A stretch of DNA of 64,000 nucleotides from Powellomyces hirtus (lineage: Eukaryota; Chytridiomycota; Chytridiomycetes; Spizellomycetales; Powellomycetaceae), in NCBI GenBank assembly GCA_025526995.1, contig JAHLKG010000021.1, positions 553,919-617,918 of the forward strand, written 5' to 3'. The position numbers were made by a program, and so were the translations under genes. Positions 34,341 through 45,874 of this stretch are shown piece after piece. Within the stretch, counting starts at the first letter, position 1. Every line of letters begins with the position of its first letter. A model generated the notes under the pieces. That model was not told where the DNA came from. It saw only the letters and a program-made list of their open reading frames with translations, and did no database searches.

Positions 34341-34865
34341 ATTCGTGCGGGGAGGACTAGCGCAATGGGGGGTGGTGTGGGGTTTATAACAAACAAAAAA
34401 AAAAGAGCGCAATCGCTCGCTCAGTGAATCATAGATAGATAGCCATGACATGACGTGTAGTGCGAGAGTGAGAGTGAGGTCATTATTCATTCTGCGATCA
34501 TACATCTAGCATGGCAATCGATAAATGGAATCGCTTCTGCATTCATTCCCTCACTCATTCAGTCAGTCAGTCACTCGCAAGGGCAGCAGGTTTGGCTTCT
34601 TCTTCTTCTTCTTCTTCTTCTTCTCTTTGTCGTCGTCGTTTTCTCTTCTTCTTCTCTCTTCTCACTCGTGCTGATTCTAGGCGGGGACCGACAGCGGACT
34701 CAATCTAGCATGGGCTATATCCATCATGCGCGCTACATGTAGTATACTATCGCTAGCACATATTACATATAGTACATACTGGTTATAGCACATACTGGGG
34801 ATAGCATGGGGGTTGATTCAACTCGCGCGTTTCATTCATTCATTCATCGTCTTTCCCTTTCCAAG

Positions 34866-34910
<45 letters not shown>

Positions 34911-34967
34911 TCACTCACCCACTCACTCTCCTCATCACTCACATATCTCGCAACGCCCATCGTCAAC
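34341..34967. promoter_or_regulatory. Divergent promoter region with microsatellites
   Basis: Between the TreY gene (-) and the BTB gene (+). It contains a TTC microsatellite (about 34588-34625), a short tandem of GTATACTAT/AGCACATA-like units (34737-34800) and a long CT dinucleotide tract (about 34867-34907). No gene or RNA was recognised. Confidence 0.6.
34867..34907 (+). repeat. CT dinucleotide microsatellite
   Basis: About twenty CT units in the presumed 5' UTR of the BTB gene, ending roughly 60 nt before its start codon. Pyrimidine tracts are frequent in fungal core promoters; length is likely variable between strains. Confidence 0.85.
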
Positions 34968-37023
34968 ATGGCTACCCTTTCCAACAACAACCACTTCCGC
35001 CGTCTCTTGCTAAACACCTCCACCGACCTCCCCGCCATCCTCCAAGAACTCGACTGTAAGCTCTTGTGGCCACCCACCTCCTTCCCTGTCGCATACTCAC
35101 TCCCACTACCCAGTCCTAGATGAACCTCCCATAGCCCTTCGCACTACGATCGACAAAACCTCCAGCAATCCCTCCTCCACCTCCTCCACCTCCTCCACCT
35201 CCCTCTCGGCAACCCTCGAACCCATCAAACGCCTCAGCGACTCGCTCTTCCGCAAAGGCTTTCTCTCGGGCACCTTCTCCGACTTTACCCTCACCGTCCT
35301 CGGCATGTCCTACGCCCTCCATCGCATCGTCCTCTTGCACAACAGCTACTTTGCCTGCATCCTCCAAGGGCCCTGGTCCGAGGAGGGCAAGCATACCATC
35401 CACATCCACATCGATGACCCCAACGTCACCGTCCAAGCCGTCACAATCGTCCTCGGCCGCATCTACGGCAAAACGGACGTCCCCCTATCCTCTTCCAATG
35501 CCCGCAGCGTCCTCGCCGCCGCCCTCTTTTTCGCTGATCTCGACCTCTGTCGCATCGCTGTCGATTTCATTCTCACCGACATTTCTTCCATTACCGTCTT
35601 GGATTACCTGTTATTTGCCGACGCCTTTTGCTACGGCGACCACTCGACCGTCATCTTGGAAATGTGCTTGACTCTTCTCTGTCGCGACGGTTACGCCCGA
35701 CGCGAACTGAGGCCCGTCTTTGCCCGCATGCCCATCCACTGGTTCCACCGCATCGTCTCAAGTGACAGCTTTTGGGTTCCCGGGGAAGAGGAACGCTGGG
35801 CCTTTATTGTAGAAATCATCACCCTGCGAAGAATAGGTCCGCCTTTTATAAAGGGCGGTGAGGAGGAGGACCGGTACAAAAAGACAGCTTGGGCCGATCA
35901 GGCAGTGACAGAGAGCACACACCCAGCACGCCGGGAAAGATTCATCAAACAAAACTCGACAGCTGCAGCCGCAGAACAAGGAGATGACTTGACGACGACC
36001 ACGACCACGACGACTGGAACAACCACTAGCAAGTCACACAACGCCCACCGCCGCAACACGAGTGACGATGCCAGTACGGACGACGACGGGCTGGCCGCGG
36101 TTCTCCACCACAGCGTTGCCTACGAGCACATCCCGTTCCCCGCCCTCCTCCGAATTCGAGCCGCAGCCGAGAAACAACAAAAAGATGATGACCTGTTCTC
36201 GACATCACAAGACGAGACCGACGACAGCGACTCCACCCACTCTACCAACACTAGCGACTCCTTCATCACCCCCTTCTGCGACATGCTCGAGCGCGCCGCC
36301 TGGACACAAATGAAACTCCAGAACATGATTCTATCGTGCGCACGGGAAACCACCCACCTCGGCATCGACGAACCCATTGTCGTGCCTCGCACCGACACGC
36401 GCCATATTGACGGCTACTGTCTGTCCACTGTCCTGGCGGACGCGAAAATACTACCCCATGATGGATCCAGTTTCCCGCCCATGCGCTTTGGAGTCGAGTT
36501 TCATGATCTGCATGAGGTCGCCACCAGAGACAAAGTGTACTCCAACAAGTTCTTTTATGCAGGGTGAGTGAGGTCGCCATATCCCGCTACAACTTCATTA
36601 CCATCGCTAACTTTTGTCTCTTGGCAACTCAAGGTCCATGTGGCAAGTTTACTTGCAAAATCTTCCACGGCAAAACCCGCCCATCCTTGGAGTCTATCTG
36701 TAGGTTGCTGTATCGTCGCATCATCAAACATCGCCACTGACGAAAAACCCCCTCTTCCGCTCCTTCTCCTCCCCCGTCTCAGCCGACGCGTAGCCGTTCC
36801 ATCCCTCCCCTCATCCTCCACACCCTACGCCGACCCGCGGCAAACCACCGTGACGTGGTTCCAGCTGTTTTGCTATTTCGGCGACAACTGTTTCTTTCTC
36901 GAAAGCAAACCGGACAATTTCGAACTCGAGCAGTCGTGGGGCTGGAAAATCAATAAACTCTACAACAGTGCGTTTGCAGGCGGCAAGAGTCTCAAGTGCT
37001 GTGTCGTCCTCGGCCACGTTTGA
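34968..37023 (+). CDS. BTB/POZ-domain protein, germ cell-less-like
   Basis: Four exons fit: 34968-35055, 35114-36563, 36634-36699 and 36783-37023, about 614 residues. A BTB/POZ fold spans about residues 70-190, with FSDFTLTVLG followed by LHRIVLLHNSYFACILQGPWSE, the pattern of substrate adaptors for Cullin-3 ligases. A BACK-like helical region follows. A low-complexity Thr/His-rich insert lies at about residues 300-390. The last two exons carry a conserved C-terminal block, SMWQVYLQNL...LGVYL and CYFGDNCFFLESKPDNF, characteristic of fungal and animal germ cell-less-type BTB proteins. Substrates are unknown. The C-terminal exon is open further upstream in-frame, so its boundary rests on the phase match. 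Confidence 0.85.
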
Positions 37024-37487
37024 TGACAGACAAACCAAACAAAAAGGACCCTGTTTGCCCTAGACAAGGGGATCGAGACGTTTAGTTTCCGCTTTTTGAC
37101 ACCCCCGTGAATCCTATTATCATTATCTGTTTTGACTTGTGTACGGGACATGCGTAGTGAGGGTATCTCACATAGTGTATTATTTAGTATGTATAGTAGC
37201 TTTTTCTCTAGAAAACGAAACCTGTATGTATTATCTATTATGTATATTAGCTTTTTTCTCTTCTTGAAAGAAAACAAAACATGTACAAGTATCTCAACCG
37301 CAGCGCGTATCCGAAAAATGACTCTTTTTTTGCTAGCGAAATGAGAGGAAAGGTATATGTCTCCCCCCCAGTATCTGACAAAAAATCTATTTTGAGAAAA
37401 GGCCAAAAAATATCCGCCAACGAACGCCAGCCAAAGACCAAACTATAGAAGCCGATGGCGCGGGCGGGCGGGGCCAGGGCCAGGGCG
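37024..37487. other. Convergent 3' intergenic region
   Basis: Lies between the BTB gene (+) and the VAP gene (-). It contains two near-repeats of a short AT-rich sequence around 37168-37260 (GTATTATTTAGTATGTATAGTAGC and GTATTATCTATTATGTATATTAGC type, partly shown). No gene is supported. Confidence 0.5.
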
Positions 37488-38449
37488 CTATATCGATCTC
37501 AGCGACAGCAGATGCAAGAAGGAGGCGCTGTACGGCATGATCCCGCCCAAGACCAAACACACAAACGAGAAGACCAACAGGTCCAGTTTCGTCACTCTGA
37601 TCTGCAACGTGGTGGTGGGTGTTGGTGGGGACGATGGCGGGCGCGCGGGTTGCGATTTCGATAATGATGGTGGGCGGTGGGAGGACGCTGCGATGCCACT
37701 GGTGGTGCGTGGGGGAGAGCCTGTGGAGGAGGTATACGAGGACGAGGAAGAGAGGGTGCGCGGGCGGCTGTGGGATGCTTTGCAGGAAATGAACGTATCC
37801 GCCATCCGCGATCGGTCCAGCGTTCGCCACTGAAACGGGAAACCACAAAAACGATGCGATGCAAAAACGAAAATGTGAGCGAAATCCGATGGGAGTCACG
37901 GTGCGTTCGTCACATGGGTGTTTTTTTTGTTGTTTGTTTGTTTTGTTTTGTTTTGTTTACCTTGGCGGGATCCATCCGCTGGGCTTCTTCATCCGACAAT
38001 GGAATCGTCTGCAGAAGAAACCGGTCATGGTCCGGTTGTATCGGGGCCTCACTCCGGACTACCAAAAAAAAAAAAATCAGTAATAAACCACTGCAGCCAT
38101 CCCCGCACCGCGCACCCCAACGCTCGCATTCCCCGCCCACATACATACCCAACACATGAACAACGGCGCCGGGGAGCAACACGCCAAGGACCGGTTTAAC
38201 CGAGTAGCGGGCCGGCGCATTCGTCTTGATCTTGAACCCGACCGCACCCGCATCGTGGGCATTCTGCAGCGTGATTTTGGCAATCACCCCGACCGTTGAG
38301 CGCGTCGGGGCGAAAAAGAGCGTCGACGGCGTGAGCGTCACCCCCCCGTGCGCGGACGGCGGGGCGGAGAGCGTCGTGGGCGTCGTGGATGTGGGTGTGC
38401 TGGTGGAGAATGCGGTGGTGGTAGTCGTCAAGCTTCGGCTCATTGTCAT
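37488..38449 (-). CDS. VAP-type MSP-domain protein, tail-anchored
   Basis: Three exons fit: 38449-38149, 38058-37961 and 37829-37488, about 246 residues. The MSP domain (residues about 36-135) has the FKIKTNAPARYSVKP signature that binds FFAT motifs in VAP/Scs2 proteins. A Ser/Pro-rich linker follows, then a single hydrophobic helix (about residues 217-240) close to the C-terminus, consistent with a tail anchor in the endoplasmic reticulum. VAPs tether the ER to other membranes through lipid-transfer partners. No long coiled coil was evident before the anchor, as in yeast Scs2. The start could be either of two ATGs two codons apart. Confidence 0.85.
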
Positions 38450-39433
38450 TCTTTCTTATTTCGTTTTTGTTTCGTCGAGTGGGGAATGGCGAGTAGGTAC
38501 GTAGGTAGGTTAGGTAGGTAGAGTAGGAACAGCGCTCTCTGTTCTGTGTATCGCTGTTCGGAATCGTAGTTTTTTATTCACTCGGAAACAAACATGAAAG
38601 AAAAAAAAAAGGTTCACGCGGAAAACCCCATCGATCGGGTGTGTAGAATGGCAAAAGTGTGTGTGGAGGGGAATATCGATAATTCGAAAGCGTCGGGAAA
38701 CAAATAACACAAATCGCAAGTGTGTAAGCTCACTTAACGGTAGATTATTATCATACTACGGCGGCGGGGCACAAAAAATGATGTGCATTCCTTTTATCCC
38801 ATGGGATGAACTGGGGGAAGACGGGGAACGGATACGCGCGCGCCGAGCTGCAACGTGAGCACGTCTGTCATGCGCTTTCTGTTTTTGAGAAATCACACGG
38901 CGCACGACCCCCAACTCCCCACAAACGCACCCCACGTGTCGTGGGTACAGGTCCGAATCAACAGCCAAACGCACAAAACGGGATCTGGGTAACGAAAACG
39001 AGGTGGACGGAGAAAAACGTGCGGGGACTTTTGCTTGGGGGCACATTGAACGGGTTAGGGTGTTGGGGAAGCGATCACGTTTGTTTCTTGCGCGCCTATC
39101 TGTCTGTCTGATCCCTCCGCCACGGAAGACCAAACTGTTCAGTCAGTTGCAGATCATCCGCTCTTCCACGAAACACCGTTTCAGTGTGACTGATGACTCA
39201 CGCGTCACTGTCCCCCTTCAAATACTGTCATGCTGTCAAAATCACATGCATTAGCAAAATAATCGTTTTTTTTATATACCACTTTCTCTGCACAACGACT
39301 CCCCCCGGTGCGCCGGGGGAGCGTGAAACGGAGAAAGGGCAAATTTCGGAAACAAAAGTATATGATTGTGCAATATGTAAAAGAAAACAGATGTGCTCCA
39401 AAGCGATACGCACGGCAATACTGTATGGCTCCT
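38450..39433. other. Intergenic region upstream of the VAP gene
   Basis: About 1 kb between the 5' end of the VAP gene and the 3' end of the DDX60-like gene, both on the minus strand. It contains a short GTAG/GTAGGT tandem (38492-38528) and no convincing coding frame. Confidence 0.5.
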
Positions 39434-42400
39434 TCAAGCCGCCTGTGCCTCCATCTTTTCCCCAAACTCCCGCTGGATCTTGCACAGCACAACGTAAATA
39501 TCCCAAACCCTCCTGTCTCGCACATGCGGTTCAATGACAAGAATCGGGCTCCACTTGCGCGTTTCTTCCAAATTGCCATTGTCCTCGTCGTCTTCATTTT
39601 CGTCGTCTTCCTCCTCCTCAGGAACACCACCATCAGCCTTCAGAACATCTACTTCATCCTCAACCTGACCCAGCTTCTTGAGCTCGGCTTTCTTGTATGA
39701 TAAAAGCAACGCCTCCATCGTGTGGCGCAGGCCGTTGAGAATGACCCGGAAGTCGTTCAGCATCTGCCAAACGTCACCGCGGAGGATGCCGTTTCCATCC
39801 ACGAGCGCCTTGAACTGTCCATGTTGGTAAAAGTCAACCACATAGGAATCCAGCACAATGCTGTCGTCCAGGAGCTCAGATACCATCGGAACAACAGACG
39901 CTTGCAGTGTGACGCCGCTTCGCAAAGTCTGGGACAGCTCTTTCACGGATGCAAACGTGTCGTCGAATCCAGACAAAGCCACGAAAGGAGATCGCGCAGT
40001 GTACTTTAGCGCAGTGTTCGCAAGGTTCTCCATGAATGGGGACTGGCTAGTTTCTGTCTTCTCAATTGCCTTTGGGTACGATTTGCCCGAGAGCGGAAGC
40101 TTGGCAGTGTCTTGGTGGTCGAGTGTTTCCACGTAATGCTTGATGTAGGACGACATCACTTCGAATACCAGGTCGTTGTGTGTTTTCAGCACCTTCACAA
40201 CAGCTGGTGGCAACGGCTCCAAGAAGACCTTGGATGGCGATCGCTTGATCAGCTCTTCGCGAAAGTCACTCATATTCGCAGGTAACCTCCGTCTGTATGT
40301 ATGCACCGGTGAGTCACACATGCAAGCCAAAGGGCTCGCTCACATCTACATAATTGACGTACCTGCCGAACAAATGTGCGAGAACAGTCAACAGCGTCAA
40401 CTCTGAGTTGCTCGATTTCTTCAGCACTGCCACCAAAACACCAGAGTTGAGCAGGAAGGCAAAGTTCAGATTCTGGGCAACGTAATCAAGGTTAGATGGC
40501 TTCTCAGTTGCCCACGCAAACAAAAAATGTGATGTTTACCATAGGTTCTGTGTGATACAGGTACTGCGTGAGGGCGCTAAGATGTATCGGCTTCCCAATC
40601 TCGCTAAGCAATCCGCATCGTCGCAAGTATTCGATTGAGAATCGCAAATGATGCAAAACCTCCATCCTGGCTGCCTCGCATCCCAATGATACCCGATTTT
40701 GGCTCAAGATGGCGGTAAACATCTCCTCGCCAATCTTCCTAGATTTCTCGTCCGCAAGCAGCTGGTGCAAGCGGAGCACCAGAGTGGTCGACAAAGGGAA
40801 ATGGCCCGAAAGACTTGGCAATCGAGATGCAAGGAGACGGTACACCTTGTGGAGCGGCATCCCGAAAAAGACGACGTTACCCAACAGATCGAAACCACCT
40901 AGGTACATCCACGATTGTGAGCATCTGACGTAGATAGATTGCGGAAGCAGATTCATAACTCACGTCGGCCAGCTCGTCCAGCTGCTTGCCTGAACTCTAA
41001 AGCTGTCAGGAATACGCTGTCTTCCGTAAATACAGATGTGGAGGCCGGCATGTTGATTCCGAGTGCCAACGTTCCGGTAGCGACAACAACCCGCAGGAAT
41101 CCAGCACGGAAGTATCGCTCCACTGTCTGGCGATATCGCAAATTCATACCAGCGTGGTGGACTCCAACGCCTCGACGGAGGGCTAGACACAATTTAGGAT
41201 CCACTCCATACCACTCGAGCGAGCTGATATCTTTGTTGATTTCGTACGTGGCCATGTTGCTTTTGCCTGTGAAACTGAACTGCGGCAGTGGGTCCCTAGG
41301 ATCGAAAGACGCTTGCCAACCGACGTCTCCTTCGTCCTGCGGTTCATCATCTTCGCCGGCTGCGGCATTTTTCGTCTTCTCCATGGCGGCTTTTCGCTTG
41401 ACTTCGGCAACCTTCCACGATTCCCAAGCCTCTACCTTTCTCTTCCACTGACCGTCCGTTGACTTGTAGTTGGCTTCGGCGGTGTCCAGCTCTTCATACA
41501 GCTGGAGGGCTAATTTTTCCACATGGTCACGATAGTAGTTAAACAGGATAGCAGGTAGTTTGCCGGACCGGTGAAGGTCATGACACAGAGCCATCACATT
41601 CTTCAATGCGTAATCCAACCCAACCGGAGAGGAGTTTGTTTCCGCATAATACAGATCGTGAGTTTTCTTCAGTGCGCCATCAATGTTTTTCGACAATCGC
41701 TTCAAAACACGAGAGAACGCGCCGGACGTACGGGCATCGGGCAATGCCATCCATTGTTCCAAAACCGATTTCAGTTCTGCCTGATAGGCGATGATGTCCG
41801 ATTTTTTGATTATGGGCAGGTTCGCAAAGTATTTCTCCGGGTTCAAGTTTGGTGGCAGCACGGCCTTGTCGTCGCTTTCAAAGTGCATGGCTTCGTACAG
41901 CATGAGACACTCGTGAGATTCCAAGTGCATGTCGTCAGGAATGGTGCTTAATCCCAACGAAAGAGCAGCAATTGGGTGCAGGTGCACAATAGAAGTCTTG
42001 TTCCGCAAGGCGCGGTCATCCAATCCTTTGAAAGCGTGAAACTCTTGTGGAGCGTACACAAACTTTCGCAGATCAGAATATCTATGCGCATGTCGGATCA
42101 TTTCCAGCTTATGTCCTTTGGCGGCTTGCAAATCTTGTAGCCACTGTGATTTGAACCGCCATCAGCAACGGTAACTCAAGAATGAGATCAATGACAATTA
42201 AAGGACACGCATACCTGAGCGAATTCATCTGGGTTACCGACAGTAGCAGACAATGCAATGATGGGACATGGGCAAAGCATTAGGTTTTGCTCCCATACTA
42301 CACCCTCATCCATTTTTGCCACAGAATGGATTTCATCGAAGATGATGCATTTCAATCGTGGAGTCCATAGAGCAGTCACATCAGGTTGCAACATCAGGAT

Positions 42401-45400
42401 TTGGAGGATGTGAGGTACCTGTATTCAAAGGCCACTGTCAGATATCAAATTCGCGATTGGTTGCGCAAACAGCTTACTCAAAACCTACTGTGACCAGAAT
42501 TTGCGCACGAGTTGGTTCATGAATTTTGTAGTCACGCGTGTGCACAGCCCACACCGAGGTGCCTGCATATTGGTACGATTTCGAGAACCGCGCAGAAATC
42601 TCAGCGGCGATCTGATTCACCAGGGCTTTTGTGGGAGCCACGTAAACTATCACTCCGCTGTCGCTTTCCCGCAAAACTTTCTCAATTGCATAATAGGCAA
42701 TGAAGGTTTTTCCGGCAGATGTTGGAGCAACAACAAATACCGAGTCGTTGCGATCGATCGCATCCAGCGTCTTCTTTTGCCAAGCATCAGGTTGGAAGTC
42801 AACACGAGGATCCGGTCCAGATTCGCCCATGGACTTCTCCATCCGCTCACCGCAATAGAGCAGTTGAAACGTTGTGAGATTATGTGGACTCTTGAGCGCT
42901 GAAGAGGTCGGCAGTCCTCGTGGGAAGGCAAATTTGAAAGACAAATCAGCGTCATCGTCCGCTACGACCTTGGGCTCGTCCTTCTTAGCAATTTTAGACG
43001 GTCCTTTGGCCTTTTTGTCCTTGGACTCTGCCTTTGACCCTTTGTCAGACTTGCTCTTACTGCTGTCTTTCTCTTTCTTTTTGTCTCCTCTACTACTCGA
43101 CGGACGGTCGGGGCTATCGGAGATGCGCTCCGGCTGTTCCAAACCAACTTTCTTCAAGACCCGCTGTGTTTCCTCCACAATCGCCTTGGTGGCCTCGGAA
43201 GAAGCGAGAATGCTAGAGCAAAGTTGAAAGATCTCCACCAAGACCTCGATCCCTTCTTCCTTCCGCTCAGGTGATGCAGGATCTTCCGGGTTGGACGCGC
43301 TGACGCAGAAGGAGGCCCACTTCTTCAGAAGGAACATGACCATGAAGAGCTTTAGTTCATTTACGAGCGCCTTCCCAAAGATGCTCTTTCCGTCATTCAA
43401 GGCGCGCTTCAACTCTGCAATCGAGAGATCATGGTGTCCCATGTTCTCCACTTTCTCGCGCAGCATCGCCCAACGTTTGGCAGCCAGTTCCTTCTCCGTA
43501 TTAGCCTGTCTCTCCATATTCGCTGCGATGATAGCATCCTTTTTGCTGGGCGTGGCAATCTTCTTCCCACCACCACTTCCTGGTTTCCCTTTGCCCTTCG
43601 ACGGAGTGGAGGGCTCAGTATCTGAGCCAGTCGGGGTAGGCGTATGGCGCACGGGTTTGGCTGAAGAATGTCCTTTCGGCTGTACCACGATGACTTTCGG
43701 TTTGATCAGCTTCCCGCCAACACCCGTCAGCGACATAGCATACTTTTGGATAAAGGACGCCTGACGCTGTTCGGCCTTTCGAACCTTCCCTGCCATTCGT
43801 TGCGGTTTTGGGGGGATTCTTGAAGCCAAGCTGGGAAGTGTCGACTTTAGCGCGACAACTACCGGCGCAGGTTTGGCAACGTTCCAACGACTCGTTTCAT
43901 AGATAGGTATGAAATCGCTGTCAAGGCTAGAATCACTTTCAGAAACCGCGGCAGCAGGCAACTTTGGGAGGTGCTGTTCCAGGAAAGGTTGATGGTATGG
44001 GAGCAGAGGCAAGGCTCGCTGTTTGGGGGCGGCTGGTGGCGGCTCGACAGACACTGCGGCTTTATCCGTTGCTTGTGACAGCGCTGTGTATTTGTAGAGG
44101 TTTCCTGTCGGGCATATCGCGTTCCAAATGGCTTCGACGTTCTTCTCAACTCCAAATAAGACGGCGCCATCGACAATATCCGACCCATTCTTGATTATGC
44201 TCTTGCTCACTTCACTGAGGAGCGTTAGATAAAAGCGCTCGTCTACTGTGTCGACGAAGCGATCCGCAGAATCATCGGCAACAGTAGATGCAGTGGCATA
44301 AAACAATCGTAGGAAATCCTCGAGAGCATTGGAACATTCTTTGGTGACAGGAGGTGCAACGTCTGGTCGAGCACGAAGTTCCAGTGGCGTTGTCGGAAGG
44401 ATGTTTGCTTGGAGAAGGAAGATTTTGGCGAAGTCCAGATGCAAAGGGGTAAGCGTGGGAATCATTTCGGCAAGCGCGTTTGCTACGACTCCCAAATCGT
44501 TTGTTATTGAGGCGACTGGAGTGTCAGACCTGTCCTTTTGAACCGCGGCGTCCAGGAGGCGACATGATTCCACTACCGTTTGGGCATGCTCCTCAGCATC
44601 GGCCAAGTCAAATATGCGTTTCGTTGCATGGAAGACAAAGCTAACAAGCTACAAGAAGTGGTAAGTCATAACCTATGGAATACTTGGGTGACTTCATGAT
44701 CGCCCTACTAACCTTGTTGTCTACAAACATGTCTTTGGACATCAGCACAACCGACATGCTGTTATGCAAATGCAGCCACATGGACTCCAGCCAAACTTGG
44801 CGGCACGCTTGATGCAATCGATCGACGTCCGCAGACCACCTTTTGTCGCCGCGTGGGACATGAGAACCATCCTCTGTTATAATGTACAAGGGCTATGCAA
44901 GCAAATGAGTGAGTGCCAATCACACGCGTATGTCGCGGCCAGTCGCCCGCGTACCTTTCTCGTTTGAATGTAGGTTGCCCACACGTCCCCTCGAATCGAA
45001 TCAAAAACGTGAACAGGAGCTTGCTTGATCTTTCGTAAATGTGCAATTACAGCGCCACGGAATAATCCGCGCCAGGTTGCTAGCTTGCGAGATTGTAACG
45101 ATTCATCGATGGGAAAGCTGTCCATATTCTTGCGATCTGCGCATTGCGAGGTTTGATGAGGCACTCGAACGACGTATGAAGCTCATTGAGGTATGAGCAA
45201 ACCTTGGAAGAACACAACTTCGAAAACAGACTTTGCTTGCACCAGCTTGCTCAAAATGTCCTCCACCGCGTACAGGCCGTGAAGCAGATTCGGTTGCGCG
45301 AGGTCTGATTAGTGAACCGGCACATGACACCAGCTATTGATCAGTCAAGCGAATGCATCGTATGTCACTCAGTGCACAGCGACGCGGAAGACATACCGCT

Positions 45401-45559
45401 GAAGTCGCGGCAAACCAGAGAAAGTAGGGCATCTCCGTCGACAATTGACAGCTCGGTTCCGGCAAAGTCGCCAGCAACATCGAGAAAGACCGGATGAAGC
45501 TCGGTATACCAGTGTCGGGGGGGCGCAGCGACTTCGGTCTGGTCTTGCGTGCTCGTCAT
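39434..45559 (-). CDS. DDX60-like DExH-box (SKI2-type) helicase
   Basis: Ten exons fit in phase: 45559-45397, 45304-45203, 45136-44955, 44892-44713, 44648-42489, 42418-42215, 42143-40964, 40898-40540, 40472-40363 and 40292-39434, about 1832 residues. The N-terminus resembles the PIN-like region of vertebrate DDX60 (LSIVDGDALL, EVVFFQ-DRKNMDSFP). A charged Lys/Ser linker precedes the helicase core: VVAPTSAGKTF (motif I), YVAPTKALVNQ (Ia), FDEIHS (motif II, D-E-I-H), LSATVGNP (III), then GVHHAGMNLRYRQ, VVVATGTLALGINMPA (V) and FRQAAGRAGRR (VI). The C-terminal half, with the LTVLAHLFGRR block, aligns with DDX60 to the end. In vertebrates DDX60 is an interferon-induced antiviral helicase; the fungal role is unknown. 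Exon 2-3 boundaries were chosen to keep phase and the DDX60 alignment. Confidence 0.92.
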
Positions 45560-45874
45560 GTCTGAATCTTCAGTCTTTGAAACGAGGGTGGGAAGATGTA
45601 GCCCAGTGGCGAAATGGAATGACTGCTGTATGGACAGAAGGAGGACATTTGCGAGACCGATTGACTGAATGTTTTTGGTCAATCCCATATCTAGGACTAT
45701 CCATTCTAGGTCACTTTCCCGGTTCCATCCACAATATTAATCGGACATGTCCGCACGCGCGTGTCACGCGACACTCACGTGTTCAGACTGCCCATTCAAC
45801 CAACTTCAATAACGCCGCCCAAACGTCCGCTACTATCAGGCGCGTTGAATGGGAACATTCATTGAGCATAAGAC
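45560..45874. promoter_or_regulatory. Short divergent promoter between the DDX60-like and fusion genes
   Basis: Only 315 nt separate two divergent ATGs, so the promoters probably overlap. No TATA box or other site was evident. The minus-strand frame that extends the DDX60-like N-terminus up to 45688 uses no ATG that matches the family. Confidence 0.5.
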
